64,000 nucleotides of DNA from Mucor racemosus. Taxonomy: Eukaryota; Mucoromycota; Mucoromycetes; Mucorales; Mucoraceae. The stretch lies in the NCBI GenBank assembly GCA_027405735.1, contig JAPEHQ010000003.1, forward strand, positions 186,001-250,000, written 5' to 3'. Of this stretch, positions 44,928 to 57,692 are shown in pieces (the stretch's first letter is position 1; each line of letters opens with the position of its first letter). The notes beneath the pieces were generated by a model, which searched no databases, had not been told where the DNA came from, and worked only from the letters and a program-made list of their open reading frames with translations. Both the position numbers and the translations under genes were made by a program.

Positions 44928-47900
44928 TTATGCATCAATTGGTTTAATTGTTTCTACGCAATCATCCATTTTAGTTGCATCAACATATACCAAGAAATAT
45001 GGGTTTGCAGTAGATCCAGTTGTATCATTCAATATTTCAGTTTCAGGTACTTTGGTGACTAAAGAATCATTGTATTTCCACCATTGGTCTCCTTTATGAT
45101 CATAAATATAAATCCAATAATGGCCGTAATTTGCTTGCCCTTGATGAATAAATACAGCATGTAAATTATAAGCCAATTTGGAGTAATCACTGTATTGGTT
45201 TTGAATCTTTTCCTTGAGCAATTGAATATTGGTTATACCATCCTGAATCAATCGTTTCTTTTCATCTGCTTCTTTTTGTAATAATCCCAATGCCACTTGG
45301 TAGTTTTCTTCTTCCTCTGCTGAGCATTCCAAACTGAAATCAAATAAAACTTGTCGTGTTGCTTCCAACATGTCAGGAATTGGCATTTTACATTTATCTG
45401 ATTTTGCATATTTATCAACTTGTTTCTTGTATTTATTAAGCTCATTTCTCCATTCGGCTACTTGTGCTCTTCTATCCTTTAATTCCTCGAAATTATCATC
45501 TACATATCGATCAAGATAAATAGTTTTTTCCAATTGAATGTAAGCATTTGATTTATATACATTAGCTGTTGCTCTGTCGAATTGAACTCGTTGTACTAAA
45601 ATTTGAAGAATAGGAGGAAATGATTTGACTGTAACTTCGCGTGTTGCTTCATGACCACCTTGAAAGTTCTCAACCTGATCTGCAAAGAAATATTCATCAA
45701 GACCATCATAGAGATCTTTACTTTCAGATGCATCAACAATAACGTGAGAAAAGTCTTCTTCCATTTCTTTCTTTACAACTTTATATGTCTTGTTGTCGCA
45801 GTATGATAAAATTTGTCGAGCTTTTCCATAAAATGTTTGTCGAACCATATCATCAACCTGCTCACCATCTTCAGTTTTATGCAAAGGCTTAAGGGCAGCT
45901 TCCACCAAATACATGACATTTCCCATACATTCAGTAACATCCTGTTGTTTGCCAAACATCATTGTATCAACGCTAGGCCTTTCTCTGGGTTTAACAGGTG
46001 CTGTATCAGTAGATGAGCTCGGCATTTCGTTCTTTTCGTCAGTTAATGCATGTTCGATTTCTTTTGTAGAAGCTATATCATGATAAGCAGGTGGTGGTGA
46101 ATCAGGGCGGATATCTTCTTGTATAGGTGTTGTGTTATCTCTTTCAGTACTTATACCATCGCTTTCAATTTGGGGCACAATATCTAGAGCATTTGAAAAA
46201 GAATTGCTAATTTCTTCGGCTGTGGTCATATCAACATCTACGGGTTCTGTGCGGTCGCCTGTAATTGTAGTGTTGGATTTTGTTGGATTAGATTCGGCAA
46301 CTGTTTCCATTTGAACATCAGTATCATTGAAAGCGTGCTGCTCTTTTTGTGAGACATTTGTGGTTGTGTCGTCTTCGTCTTCGTCTTTCTCATTAAGTAG
46401 AGCCATGTAAGCTAAATCAGTTTGGGGCGATATAGCCTTTTCATTTGTTTGTTGAAGATTAAGAAAAAGCTCTTTCAAAAGTCCAACGACTACAAGACAG
46501 ATTATAAACAAGATGTCAACATGTATGAAACCTATTTTGCCTACTTACATTTTTTAGCACGACGAATTTCTGATTGATCAACTTCAATACCGCCAATTTT
46601 CTTGGGTTCACTATTCTCATCTTCAATATACGCTTCAATATCAATCATTGTATTACGAAAAGGTAGCAAGGTATAGTAATACTGCAAAAGACTGTTAAAG
46701 TAGCATGTGTTTCCTATATTATTCAACCCAACAGGTCTGTTAAATGATGGAGTAATACGCCATGAAGAATATTGAAAATTGGGTGAGTAATAATGATCCC
46801 TAAAGCCCATTCTCTTTTCTTTATATACCATAAATTGATATAAAAAAAGAAAAGAAAGAGAGAGGTATATTGCAATTTGAAGCTTTGTTAAATACACTTA
46901 CGTAGACTGCTGGCTATTTATCATATGTGCAGGCACTAATAAAGTTGAATCAATAAATCATTGATTTATATGCTTTCGATATTATTTTACCTCCCATTAA
47001 ATCTTTCACAGACTTAGCATGTGTAGATGATGTTATCCCCTTTTCTTCTTTCAAAAATTGAATCAGTTCAGAACTATTTCTTGCAATTGCAATTGTTTTG
47101 AGTTTGTCTTGAATTGTACTCTTTTCCAAAGGCTCATCTGATAATTTAACCTTATATAATCCTGTTAATAGCCCATCGTCTGCTGTGTCTGCTGTCACTC
47201 CAAAATATGCGTATGCGTCTCCAATATCGTTTCTACCGATTTTACCCTGGCTACGCTCGCATGCGATCAAAGTCTGTAATAATACTGAATTCGTCTGGTT
47301 GGTAATAATCATTAAATTATCCATAGCATCGTATTCATCCATAATAATCGATGGCTCGCTAATAATTCTTTTATACGCCCACGAAACTAAAGTATCCGAT
47401 GCTCCTGATGTCAGACCAAATGAGGCGTATGCCTTGTTGAGATATTCGTTGCTGGAAGTAAATCGATTTTCAAGTGATGGCACAATGCCAAGTAATTGTT
47501 GCATATCAGCAGTTTTTACTTTTATATTAGCTTCTGCAGCTATCATGGGTACAGTGGTGGAACCTAATTCCTGTCTTAACATGTCTAATGATACAATAAT
47601 CTCTTGTTGTAACTGTCTCAAACGTTGCTCAGCAGGCGAACCAGCCTCAATGTCTGGCGCAATAAAAAAATTGTCTTCCAAATGAAATCCAATATCTTCC
47701 AGTAATGCTTGGCTAATTAAGAACATTTGCCACAGTTTAATATAATAATAAATTTCATTTTGAATCAACATCTTACCTGCCATCACTTAACCCAATACGA
47801 GATAAGAAATTTGGATTTACTGAATTAATGTTTCGTTTGACGCCACTTAATAAATCCTTAATGTAAACCAATACTGTATTATATGTACTAACAAGGGTAG

Positions 47901-48477
47901 GATCTTGTTCTCCTTTTTTTTGCATCATATCAGCAAATGATCTAGCTTTCGATCTTGTAGCTTCTAATCGTTTCAGCACAGCCATTGACACTACAGGATC
48001 AATGAATTCGGTGGCTATTGCGTATTGACAACCACAACAGTAGTATCCGCCCAAGCTTTGTGAGTGATAATGATGGCATAAATAATTTGGTGCTGAGCAC
48101 TTCTCGGCGGCCTCCATACTGTGTTCAACTTGCAACCAAATATGGCAAACTTGGCAAATATATCGAGATGTTTTATTGTTCTCAATTCTAACCAGATTTT
48201 CATCTATATTCATCGTTTCTATCAAATCATCTTGAGCCAAAGATACTGGAGTTTCGGAAGCGGTAGTGGTCATATCCATATTATCTTCTTCACTGCTGCC
48301 TTTTTCGACTATCAAACTTTTGAAAACGTGCTTATGGTCACTATGAAAAGTTTCTAAATGAACTAATAGTGCCATAGGTGAGTAGCATGGACAGCCTGTC
48401 AAAGTCATGGCTTCATTTTCCACTTGTGTAGTTGTGGCTACTCTACGAGGAGGTAAAGCAGGTATCTCTGTCGACAT
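44928..48477 (-). CDS. UBP2: ubiquitin carboxyl-terminal hydrolase, Ubp2-like (USP25/28 class)
   Basis: Minus-strand exons 48477..47777, 47712..46991, 46935..46902, 46811..46549 and 46489..44928 give 1093 residues, a size similar to yeast Ubp2. Introns are 64, 55, 90 and 59 nt; the third exon is only 34 nt. The N-terminal third has cysteine/histidine pairs (CPCYSP, CQVCHIW, YYCCGC) that may bind zinc. The Cys box is GLNNIGNTCYFNSLLQ with nucleophile C522. The His box is YGHYWIYIYD with H1030, and D1048 lies in KYNDSLV. Between them is an acidic, phosphorylation-prone insert (about 600-770) and a coiled-coil region (about 915-1000), as in Ubp2/USP25/28. Ubp2 trims K63-linked ubiquitin chains and opposes Rsp5. 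The third acceptor (AAGAG) was chosen because it keeps frame. Confidence 0.88.
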
Positions 48478-49810
48478 GGTGATCGAATAAATATTGTTTT
48501 TGTTCAAAAAATATGCAAAATAAAAAGAAAATTTTGCTTTATCCACGTAGTTGCAGGTGTTAGTACCTACGATTTTACACGGACTTGCAAAACCGTATCA
48601 ACCAACAATGAAGCTACTAAATGTAGCTTCGTGACGTTACCACTTGTTGAAGTTTATATCGCAAATGCATCAATCAATCATAAAAGTTTGTTATTGGTAT
48701 AGGTGTAGATGCCCAAACAATATTAGTATAATATTTGAATGTTTGTTAGAGTAATTCTCGTGAAAAATCGAGTGAACTTTTACCGTATTTTTGTCGAGAG
48801 AAAAATATGGAAACCCGACATGTTATTTTTCAAGAGATTTATCTATAGAATTTAAGCCATTGAAACAGTCAGTAAAGACATTTTGATGTGAAAAAGTATT
48901 TAAAGTATATATTTTAATTTTTTTTTCGGCAAAAATATAATCATTATTCTACTTATTTAAGCCTTTCCTTGGAATGAGCATGAAGACACTTGACTTCGGG
49001 GGTTCAATTTCCTAAACTTGAAATCATCAAACTTCATCCCTGTATGGCATTTTCGTAAATAGATTGGCAAGACGCATAGTAAGCAAAATTCAGTTCAAGT
49101 TCATTATATTTAATCCATGATGTTAAGTCTGATTGTTCAATAATTTCACTAAAAATTAGAGAATTTCTACTACCAAGATTAGCTGTTTTCACCAACAAAA
49201 CCTAAATTTTTGCTATTTATTTCAGGTTTTTGCAGCAGGAACAGTGAGTCCATAGTTTATTGCCGACAACCAAAATCATCCGAATCATGTGTTTAAGTTG
49301 GTTTTGAAGTAATACATATATACATATAAAATGCAATGATAAACTAAACATGTGCTAACTCTGAAAAGAAAATTAAGATATCTATCTTTTGAAAAAAAAA
49401 TCTTAAATTTGTACCATGCTAGTTTAGAATGAGAAAATGTTTGATACCCTCTTTTTTCTGCAAAGCTTTGTTATGTTAGGTTACGACAATGACGACTATA
49501 TAATAGCAATTTCATATGGTCGACACACAAATCCTTATTATTTGAAAATCACGTTAAAGAAACATAAACTATTATAATGTTTTGATTATTGTTATATACA
49601 TGGAATATTTCTTTTAATGTTATTTTGTTTGAATTCTTGATAGAACAACTGTCAGATTTTTCAACTCCCAGGTTTAGTTTCTTTTTTTGACACGCTGGTA
49701 TTCAATTCCAAAGAGCATAACTTCGCATTTCTTGTTTTCTCGTTGTAGTTCTCACCTTTCCTTTCCTTTCTTAACTATATCACCCCTGGCTATAGTTAAC
49801 GTATACAAAT
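48478..49810. other. divergent intergenic region
   Basis: About 1.3 kb between the divergent Ubp2-like and Mgr2-like genes. No gene was recognised. A pyrimidine-rich tract (CCTTTCCTTTCTTAAC) lies close to the Mgr2-like start. Confidence 0.45.
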
Positions 49811-50220
49811 ATGGAGCCTTCGACTTTTGAAAAAATGAAAATGGGTGCTGCTATGGGCGGTACTGTTGGATTATGTATTGGTTTTGTATTTGGCAGCATT
49901 AGTCTTATGAGGTAAATTGGACCATGAAAAAACAGATAGATAACTTTCATGTTTTGTTACTAACTTGAATTATCGTAGATTTGGTGCAGGTAACAAAAGC
50001 CCCATCAGTATGTTGAGTCAATATATGATTGGATCCGCTGCTTCTTTTGGATTTTTCATGTGTAAGTTGCTGTTGGATAGTATCTTGAATATAAATGTTA
50101 TAATAGCTAATTTTCCATACATGAAAAGCCATAGGTTCTGTTGTTCGATCAGAAAATCGTTTTCCAACCTCGAATATGAGCTTACCCATCATTATAAATC
50201 AACGTCGAATGCTGGATAAT
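49811..50220 (+). CDS. MGR2: Mgr2/Romo1-family mitochondrial inner-membrane protein
   Basis: Exons 49811..49911, 49979..50061 and 50129..50220 give 91 residues. Family motifs are KMGAAMGGTVGLCIGFVFGS (first glycine-rich membrane helix, about 9-30), LMRFGAG, then MLSQYMIGSAASFGFFMSIG (second helix) and SVVRSE. The third exon acceptor (GAAAAG at 50128) was chosen because it restores the family's MSIGS-R-E sequence across the junction. Mgr2/Romo1 is a small two-helix protein that gates lateral release from the TIM23 translocase; in animals it affects ROS levels and the YME1L protease. The tail after residue 70 is not conserved. Confidence 0.92.
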
Positions 50221-51885
50221 AAGATTAAATACAGTAACGAATAGACTATATAAATTGTATCCTTTGGGAAAAATGCACTCATGTACATATCATATCAATT
50301 ATCCATGTGTAATACTACTACAGCGTAACAATTTAAACTAATAAAACTGCAAAGTTTGGATCAATGTTCGTAATCTGTATACATCTGGGATTAATAATGG
50401 CTTGTAACTCACATGTACTTCCATTTACTGATTACATATTTGGTGTACAATATGCACATTTTAGTGGTATGGGCAGCGCTTGAAACCAAAATATGGATAG
50501 GATCAATTTCCAGATCTTTTTTTCATAATATCGACTGATAACAGGTTGATTTGATCAACCATTCAATGGACAATAACTATTTGCAAGGGCATTATTTTCT
50601 GTGTATATGCAAACGCATCTATGTTATCTGATTCATTTATTTTAATTATATATTCACTTGGATGTAAAACTGAGAATCAGAGAAAATGAATATCCATTTG
50701 ATAGACTTCATATAATAACGCATATCTAGACATATACCATATGTTTCTATGAAAAAAAAAATGCCTTTCTCACACCTCATAAAGATGAAAAATGCAAAGT
50801 TACATGATTTTTGATTATTGAGATTTCTACTAATTTCAAGGATTTTTGACATTGTAATACACTAGATTAAACGTGATAGCATTTGCATCATATTGAATGT
50901 GTTTAAAGCCTCTAGAACTCTTAGCATATATCCAAAAAGATTGCAAAATGACAGACGATCCAAATTCCTAGAACAATCAGCATTAGACCTTTTCTTTTGT
51001 ATTATTTCTTTTAACGTTTAAGCACGCATCAGATATCTGGCTTTTATCTGGATTGCCTCACTTAATTCTAGCTACATTTTCTGGTTACTTTGTTTTATTT
51101 AAATGGAGGAAGAGGGAGTTTCACTCAAAAACGGGTGCTCTACTCCTTCAAAAACAGCTGTTAGCTAATGAAATCAAGATATGGTATTTGTATATTTACT
51201 GCGCATTAAGTACAACTTTAAAATTTAATTTCGAAACATTATTTGATTTCATAAAAAATTTCGAAAAATATCTAAAACAACCCTTACAAAATAGTTGAAA
51301 AAGTAAGCGTTTCCATTTTCCCATCCTCACACCAACTAAAGAAGAAGCTCAAACTTTACAATTCTGTGAATAAATCCTAGACGTATCTATTATTGTAACA
51401 GGAGCTCATTTGGACCCATATTCGTCTAGAACTGGTGTGTTTACTGGCCTTAATAGGTGCAAATAGCAGGTTGTAATAGATCAATTGGTTGTCAATCTGG
51501 ATATATAAAATGGAGGATCATATGAATGACTTTGATTCTATGATCGGTTATGAGAGGTTGGTGTTACTAATTGTAATTGCTATTACTAGTATACGACTAT
51601 TACCTATGATTGATTATACAGGGTTATATAATAATTGGTTATAAGTAACAATGATAAATAAGTAATAATATATATTTATTTGGATTGTGGTTATAAATAT
51701 AAAAAGGGAGAAGGAAGAACAGATAAGTTCACTGATGTGCAATTGATCTGTTCTTGGTTGTTATTTATATATGCGATTTGCTTATGTAATGTAGCTCGAT
51801 CATTACACAGGTAAGCAACTTGTTGTTCAAACTTACCGATTGTACAATGACCCAGGGGCGCTAATATCTGAAAAACTTTTAGTCC
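50221..51885. other. gene-free region with a possible LTR fragment
   Basis: No gene was recognised. The stretch about 51551-51813 starts TGTTACTAATTG, holds TATAAATATAAAAAGG and ends CATTACA, which resembles a short LTR, but no target duplication or second copy could be found. Confidence 0.35.
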
Positions 51886-52143
51886 CTATTCATGGCCTAT
51901 ATCCATGTAGAATGGCAGCGTACTTGGATAAGTATTCATAGAGAATTTATTTATTGTTTTCAGTAAAAGTGCGCAGTACACTATACAGCTGTAAAAATAT
52001 TTGTTTTCAAGTATAGCTATGATCAAGACTATGGTTATTAGGCAAGACATTAGATCATTGTTTTTTTGTGATTCTATATCATTTAAAATTTCATCATTTT
52101 TCTGGAACATTTCCTGAGTTTGTAGCCTGCTATAGCTTTTCAT
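51886..52143 (-). pseudogene. coding-like fragment with one hydrophobic segment in repeat A
   Basis: The minus strand reads SRLQTQEMFQKNDEILNDIE then a hydrophobic run LMSCLITIVLIIAI. The copy at 6990-7135 carries the same words but is broken by a stop. The helix-plus-tail-anchor shape could come from a SNARE-like gene, but no family can be assigned. Confidence 0.35.
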
Positions 52144-53433
52144 TGATGAGTAGATATAAATATCATTATTGCCTTCGATTTGATCTGGTAATCAAGAAAT
52201 GCGTCCAGCAATACAGTAGTAAATAATGATATTTAATCTTAGAATGCGGTTAAATAAAAATATCAGTCTCTAATATAGACTGCTACCTATATTAAAACCA
52301 TTGGTCCCTTATGTTAGCATGCGTATTCAGATAAAAGAAAAGAACGCCAGTTTGATAGTCTGATATACCTTACCAAAGGTGAATAATATCCTTGGAATAT
52401 GAAAACAAAAAGAGAGAAACAACACACGTAGAGAAGGATTTTCAAGGCTTTACATTATTCAGCGCAATTAAAACCCTGCTAAAGTGCACATTTCAGCCAA
52501 AGTAAAAGAAGCATTACAGTGCATCAACCCATAAACTAAACAAAATAGGCAATATCTGTTGTTATCATAGAAGCATGCATTTTTCATTTTTCTAGCAGAA
52601 AAACTGCCTGTCATATCATATATTCATTGAAAAAACTGCAAAAGTGAGTTCGTGGAGCGACGCCGTAATTGAGCATAGCAAGATTGAATGACTAAGTCTC
52701 TTATATTATGGTATATATCTAAGTTTTAAATAAAAAAGCGTTTTTATTTTAACTTTTCTTATATCTAACCACGTACGGTCTGAAAATTCAGATTTTGTAG
52801 CGGACATTTTCGGAACTCATTTTTATCCTTACCAACACTCATGATTTTGATCAAAAAATAGAAAAATCAAATTTTGGTACCAAAATCAACGTTTAAATAT
52901 ACTACATTATGAGAGAAAATTGTAGCCATAGCTAACACAAATTTTATAAAAGCCTAATATAAAATGTTAAGTAATGAAACTTGGCATTTTTGGCCCAAAA
53001 ACGGTTTTTTGACTAAAGGATTTTCATGTAATATTTTGTAATAAAAGTGTTTATTATTTTTTATTGAGCAAATAGAGCGCTAAATTCTCTATATGTGTAT
53101 ATTTTTTGTTATTATAATTGGTAGTATAATTAACTCTAGATTTGCAAAACCAGAAAAAAAAAATTAAAAAATGTCAAAATTGATGATCTGGACAAAAATA
53201 ATTTTTGAAATTAATATTCCGCTTATAAGCCTTGTGAGTCTGAAAAATAAGAGATTTTATAATACTTGAGAACTTTTTCAAGAATTGGCAGTGCTATACC
53301 CACTTGATTCAAGCTTATTACTGTAAATATTTATGCATGTCAATATTATGTGGTAGTTTATTTGATGATAATAATATAGTTTTATTTTATAATTATTGCG
53401 CTAGAGGTAATTTACATTAAGTTTTATTCTTAT

Positions 53434-53540
53434 CTCTCCAATATTATAAACATAAACATGGCCATGGCTGGAACCTATGGCTACTACCTTTTTGCCCACT
53501 TTGTCCCAAGCCAATTTATTCAATGCTTTACCAGAACAAA
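53434..53540 (-). pseudogene. WD40-repeat gene fragment in repeat A copy 4
   Basis: Same single-exon WD40 fragment as in the other copies. Here the donor has changed from GTAAGA to GATAAG (CTTATC on the plus strand), and the frame is altered by small changes near 53480. Confidence 0.52.
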
Positions 53541-54443
53541 CTTACTTTTGACCTATAAAGATTAATTTATTAGTAAAGTCAATTATTAATAACAAGCTAA
53601 TAAGTAATAATTATGGTGTACCTTCTTTGATAGTTGGTAGTGATATACAAGGCAACATCTTGTTTTCCTCTTCTTAGCTTTTGGCCACTAAATAGAAATA
53701 AACGCTTTTTAGAAACTAAATAGTCTAACATGAGTTGATTCGTTCATTCAAATCAAGTCAATACTATACATATTTTTATAATCACCAATTTTTCAGCAGG
53801 TAGATATCGATTTTAGACCAAAAAATCATTGATTATAACATAGATAATGGAACAAAATGATTAAGTCCTGGACGTTTTTTTTGTTCGAGAAAGATATTAT
53901 AACGTGCCGCCCTAACATTAACAGTTAATAATTTATTTCCAAATAAACAACAGGAAAAACATGTTTTTGTAACTGCTACTTGATTTCAGTTTATAAAAAA
54001 AATATTAGTCTTTTTGTTGTTGAAGTTTTAAACGTAAATAAATAACTGAGGAAAGAGTAGGGAAGAAAAAAGATTTTGTGTGTTACAAACAGGAATTTAC
54101 AAAAGCATAAATACTTTTGATGTTACCAAGCAGGTTGTTATCGTTGTTCCCATTTGGTCCCCGAAAGAAGAACATGGACAGAACTCTTTCAAACCCCAAA
54201 TTTCAATCGATATATCTCGTCAATAAGGCAATTCTGTTTTTAACCATTCAAATTATCTTCGTTATTAGTTATATTATGATTGATATACTTTAATAAATTA
54301 ACTAAAAAACCTTGATCTCATTGCTCTGCTCATCTAGGCTGTCTGATCTGCACAAATTTTTTATTATTCTGCCCATGTGTGCAGATCGTTATGCCCATGT
54401 GTGCAGATCGTTATGCCCATGGGAAGCATAGTTCGGCCGTAGC

Positions 54444-56789
54444 TGTTAGAAGAGAATTTCCAAGGCTTTACGTTATTTAGCGCAATTAGAACCTTGCTAA
54501 TTGCTCATTTTGGTCAATGTAAAAGCAGCATTGCAGCACACAAACCACAAACTAAACAAAATAGACAATACCTGTTGTTATCATAGAAGCATAATACATT
54601 TTTCTATCAGAAAAATCATCTGTCATATCATAGATTCATTGAAAAACTGCAAAAGCGAGTCCGTGGAGCGACGCCGCAATTGAGCATAGCAAGATTGAAT
54701 GACTAAGTCTCTTATACTATGGTATATATCTAAGTTTTAAATAAAAAAGCGTTTTTATTTTAACTTTTCTTATATCTAACCACGTACGGTCTGAAAATTC
54801 AGACTTTGTAGCGGACATTTTTTGGGGCTCATTTTATCCTTACCAACACTCATGATTTTGATCAAAAAATAGAAAAATCAAATTTTGGTACCAAAATCAA
54901 CGTTTAAATATACTACATTATGAGAGAAAATTGTAGCCATAGCTAATACAAATTTTATAAAAGCTTAATATAAAATGTTAAGTAATGAAACTTGGCATTT
55001 TTGGCCCAAAAACGGTTTTTTGACTAAAGGATTTTCATATAATATTTTGTAATAAAAGTGTTTGTTATTTTTTATTGAGCAAATAGAGCGCTAAATTCTC
55101 TATATGTGCATATTTTTTGTTATTATAATTGTTAGTATAATTAACTCTGGATTTGCAAAACCAGAAAAAAAAAATTAAAAAAATGTCAAAATTGATGGTT
55201 TGGACAAAAATAATTTTTAAAATTAATATTCCGCTTATAAGCCTTGTAAATCTTAAAAATAAGAGATTTTATAATACTTGTGAACTTTTTCAAGAATTGA
55301 CAGTGCTGTACCCACTTGATTCAAGCTTATTACTGTAAATCTTTATACATGTTAATATTATGTGGTAGTTTATTTGATGATAATAATATAGTTTTATTTT
55401 ATAATTATTGCGCTAGAGGTAATTTACATTAAGTTTTATTCTTACCTTTCCAATATTATTATTAAGCATAAACATGGCCATCACTAGAACCTATTGCCAC
55501 CTTTTTGCTGTCTGTGTCCCAAGCCAATTTATTCAATGCGTTACCAGAGCCAACTTAAGTAGTTACAAGTAATCGTTCCTCAGTATTTGCATTCAAATTC
55601 CATAAATTAAATTAAATGGCTTCATTTACATTAGTATCAAACGTATCATCAGCACGCCTTATGATAAAGGTCAATCTAAACTTATAAATATCCCACTGTC
55701 ATTGTTATACAGCAATAAGAAATTAAAAGCTTGATTTTTAATAATACAGCCATTGAATAAAAAGCAAGATGATACTAATAATAGCATATGGTGAGTATTT
55801 AACATCTAAATAAGTTTGATGAAGTATGCTTTTAAACCCTTTTAAAAATTCTAAAGCAAACACAACATCTTGGTCCTGTAATTTCTATCCACCAAAATGT
55901 TGCGATTTCCACTACACAATGAATGTAGCTTTTATCTATCTTGACCTCAATGTACAATGTTGGGTATCAGCTTTTTACCCGCTTTATTTTCTCTAATTCA
56001 TTAATATCCAGTCATATTGAAGGATGATTTGCAGCACTGCCAAAAAAAAAAGAAGGAATACTTCAATAGTTTTTTGCATATGAAATTATGGGACTTAGTA
56101 GCAATTATTGTACTTAACTATGCTTGTTGAACCTATTGATGTTAATCAGAATAATTAGTACCTATATTCAAAAGTAAGCTTTGCTTTATACATTTACATT
56201 CACCCATTCAGTAAATGACATTGCATTTATTATTTGTTATTATATCAATCAACCGACTTCATCTTGATTCGATACATTTGGCAATTAAATGCCTAAATTA
56301 CACTTCGGTCACCAGGTATCGCCACAAAAAAAATCTCGTACAGGTAGACGAAGCATCACAATTAGGGTCATTTTTTTATGTTCATAGATCTGAGCTCTCT
56401 CTCACATTCATATATTTCTGCATGAACCATATTTCTATCTGTTCAATTAACTGAAATGCATTAAACGCCAACATTGTACTTGATAAAACGCCTTACTTTA
56501 TTGCGAGTCAGCACAGCTGATTTGATACTAGTTTAGAATCAACAGTTGAATCAAATAAATTTAAAATTAGACAACCCCTTTTAATAGCTTTGCATATCAT
56601 GAGCTAATAATGGACCGTTGTTATAGATACGCTAACCAAGGATTGTGAGTTAACTCTAATGGACGAATGATTCGATTGGCAGTATAAAAAAATATTAAAA
56701 TCAAATAAATATAGCAATTAAATGAGCAAGAGATTATATACCATGTAAATTAGCATAATTAAATTGTTTCAAGCGTTTTGAACTGAATA
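54444..56789 (-). repeat. dispersed repeat family A, copy 5 (tandem to copy 4)
   Basis: Starts again at the boundary motif with the non-coding core (54470-55290), then a WD40 fragment, then the segment 55560-56787 matching 20500-21756. It is interrupted at TA 56788-56789 by a DDE transposon. Confidence 0.8.
55446..55552 (-). pseudogene. WD40-repeat gene fragment in repeat A copy 5
   Basis: The minus strand reads LNKLAWDTDSKKVAIGSSDG then HVYA and a stop. The WD dipeptide and blade pattern are the clearest of the five copies; a 5-nt change after the blade breaks it. Confidence 0.58.
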
Positions 56790-57690
56790 ACGTGCCACCA
56801 GCTTTAAATCTGTGTAAACTTTAATTTTGTTTCAATTTTTATTTATTTTGGAACTCCGTCATTTCAATATATATATTTTTTTTGGAGGCATCTCATGGCA
56901 GATAATGTAGCTCATTTGTTATTTGAGAGATTGAGAAGTATAATAAGTTTAAACAAACATTTTATTTTTATAACAAATCTTTAGGAATTCTAAATTTTCT
57001 GTGAGATAAATATTTTTTTTGACAAATTTCTTAACTTCTTGGACAACTTCTCTACATTTGCTATAAGCTTCGATGTAGTCCATCGACCTTCTGAAATAAT
57101 GTCTGATTTGAGTCAGGTTACCAGAGGTATCCAGAAAAGAATGGATGTTTTTCTCCAGAGACTTGAATGTATAGTCACATCGCAAACGAGCTTCCCTCTT
57201 GGCAGCACCACAGTACATTTTGATCCAATTGCATTCGCAATGGTACTTTGGGTATCAGTAAAATGATTTTATAATAAAAATAACTATTAAAGTCATAATA
57301 ATTGTTCATAAAGGTTTAAATAATGATTGTTATGGCTCTGATTTATTATATCTTTATTTTTCGGAAAGTTGATAGCGAAAATGCTGATTTCACGCATTGC
57401 TTACGTAAGCTGGGTTTAAGGTAAGGAGGTTATGTGTCACAGAGTATCCTTGTTTCAAAAGTTACCCTCACCTAAGAGCACACAGCTTAAATTTTGAAAT
57501 ACCGTCTATTTTCAAGGGCTATCAACAGAATGCTTTTATAGTAAAATTAAGTATTCGAGCCATAACAATTGTTTACAAAGGTTTAAATAATGATTGTTAT
57601 GGATTTTTTTTATTGTATCGTTAGTTTTGGGTGAGTTGATAGCTCTTAAAAAAAGTTAAAATTTGTGCAGGTTTAAAGCTGGTGGCACGT
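56790..57690. mobile_element. DDE transposon remnant, 901 bp, TA target duplication
   Basis: Perfect 19-bp inverted ends ACGTGCCACCAGCTTTAAA (56790-56808 and 57672-57690) with weaker pairing beyond, flanked by TA (56788-56789, 57691-57692). The empty site is seen in copy 3 (GAATACGCCTTTACTTTT near 21740). Inside, the segment 57296-57340 is repeated at 57558-57602 (TTTAAATAATGATTGTTATG). TA targeting places it with Tc1/mariner/IS630 elements. Confidence 0.85.
56949..57251 (-). pseudogene. C-terminal remnant of a DDE transposase
   Basis: The minus strand reads CNWIKMYCGAAKREARLRCD then YTFKSLEKN and IRHYFRRSMDYIEAYS. This looks like the last part of an IS630/Tc1-type transposase downstream of a PELNxIExxW-like motif, here degraded to YHCECNWIKMY. 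No catalytic aspartates remain, so the element is non-autonomous. Confidence 0.5.
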
Positions 57691-57692
57691 TA

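Larger units (their letters stand above)
51886..54443 (-). repeat. dispersed repeat family A, copy 4
   Basis: Uninterrupted version of copy 2: an upstream segment (51886-52430, matching 6250-7140 inverted), the non-coding core, a WD40 fragment, and the downstream segment ending at the CGGCCGTAG boundary (54434-54443). It is the reference used to define the LTR insertions in copy 2. Confidence 0.8.

Noticed and set aside
51551..51813. Short LTR
   Set aside because: TG...CA ends and a TATA-like box are present, but no target duplication, partner LTR or second copy was seen, so it is mentioned only within the intergenic entry.
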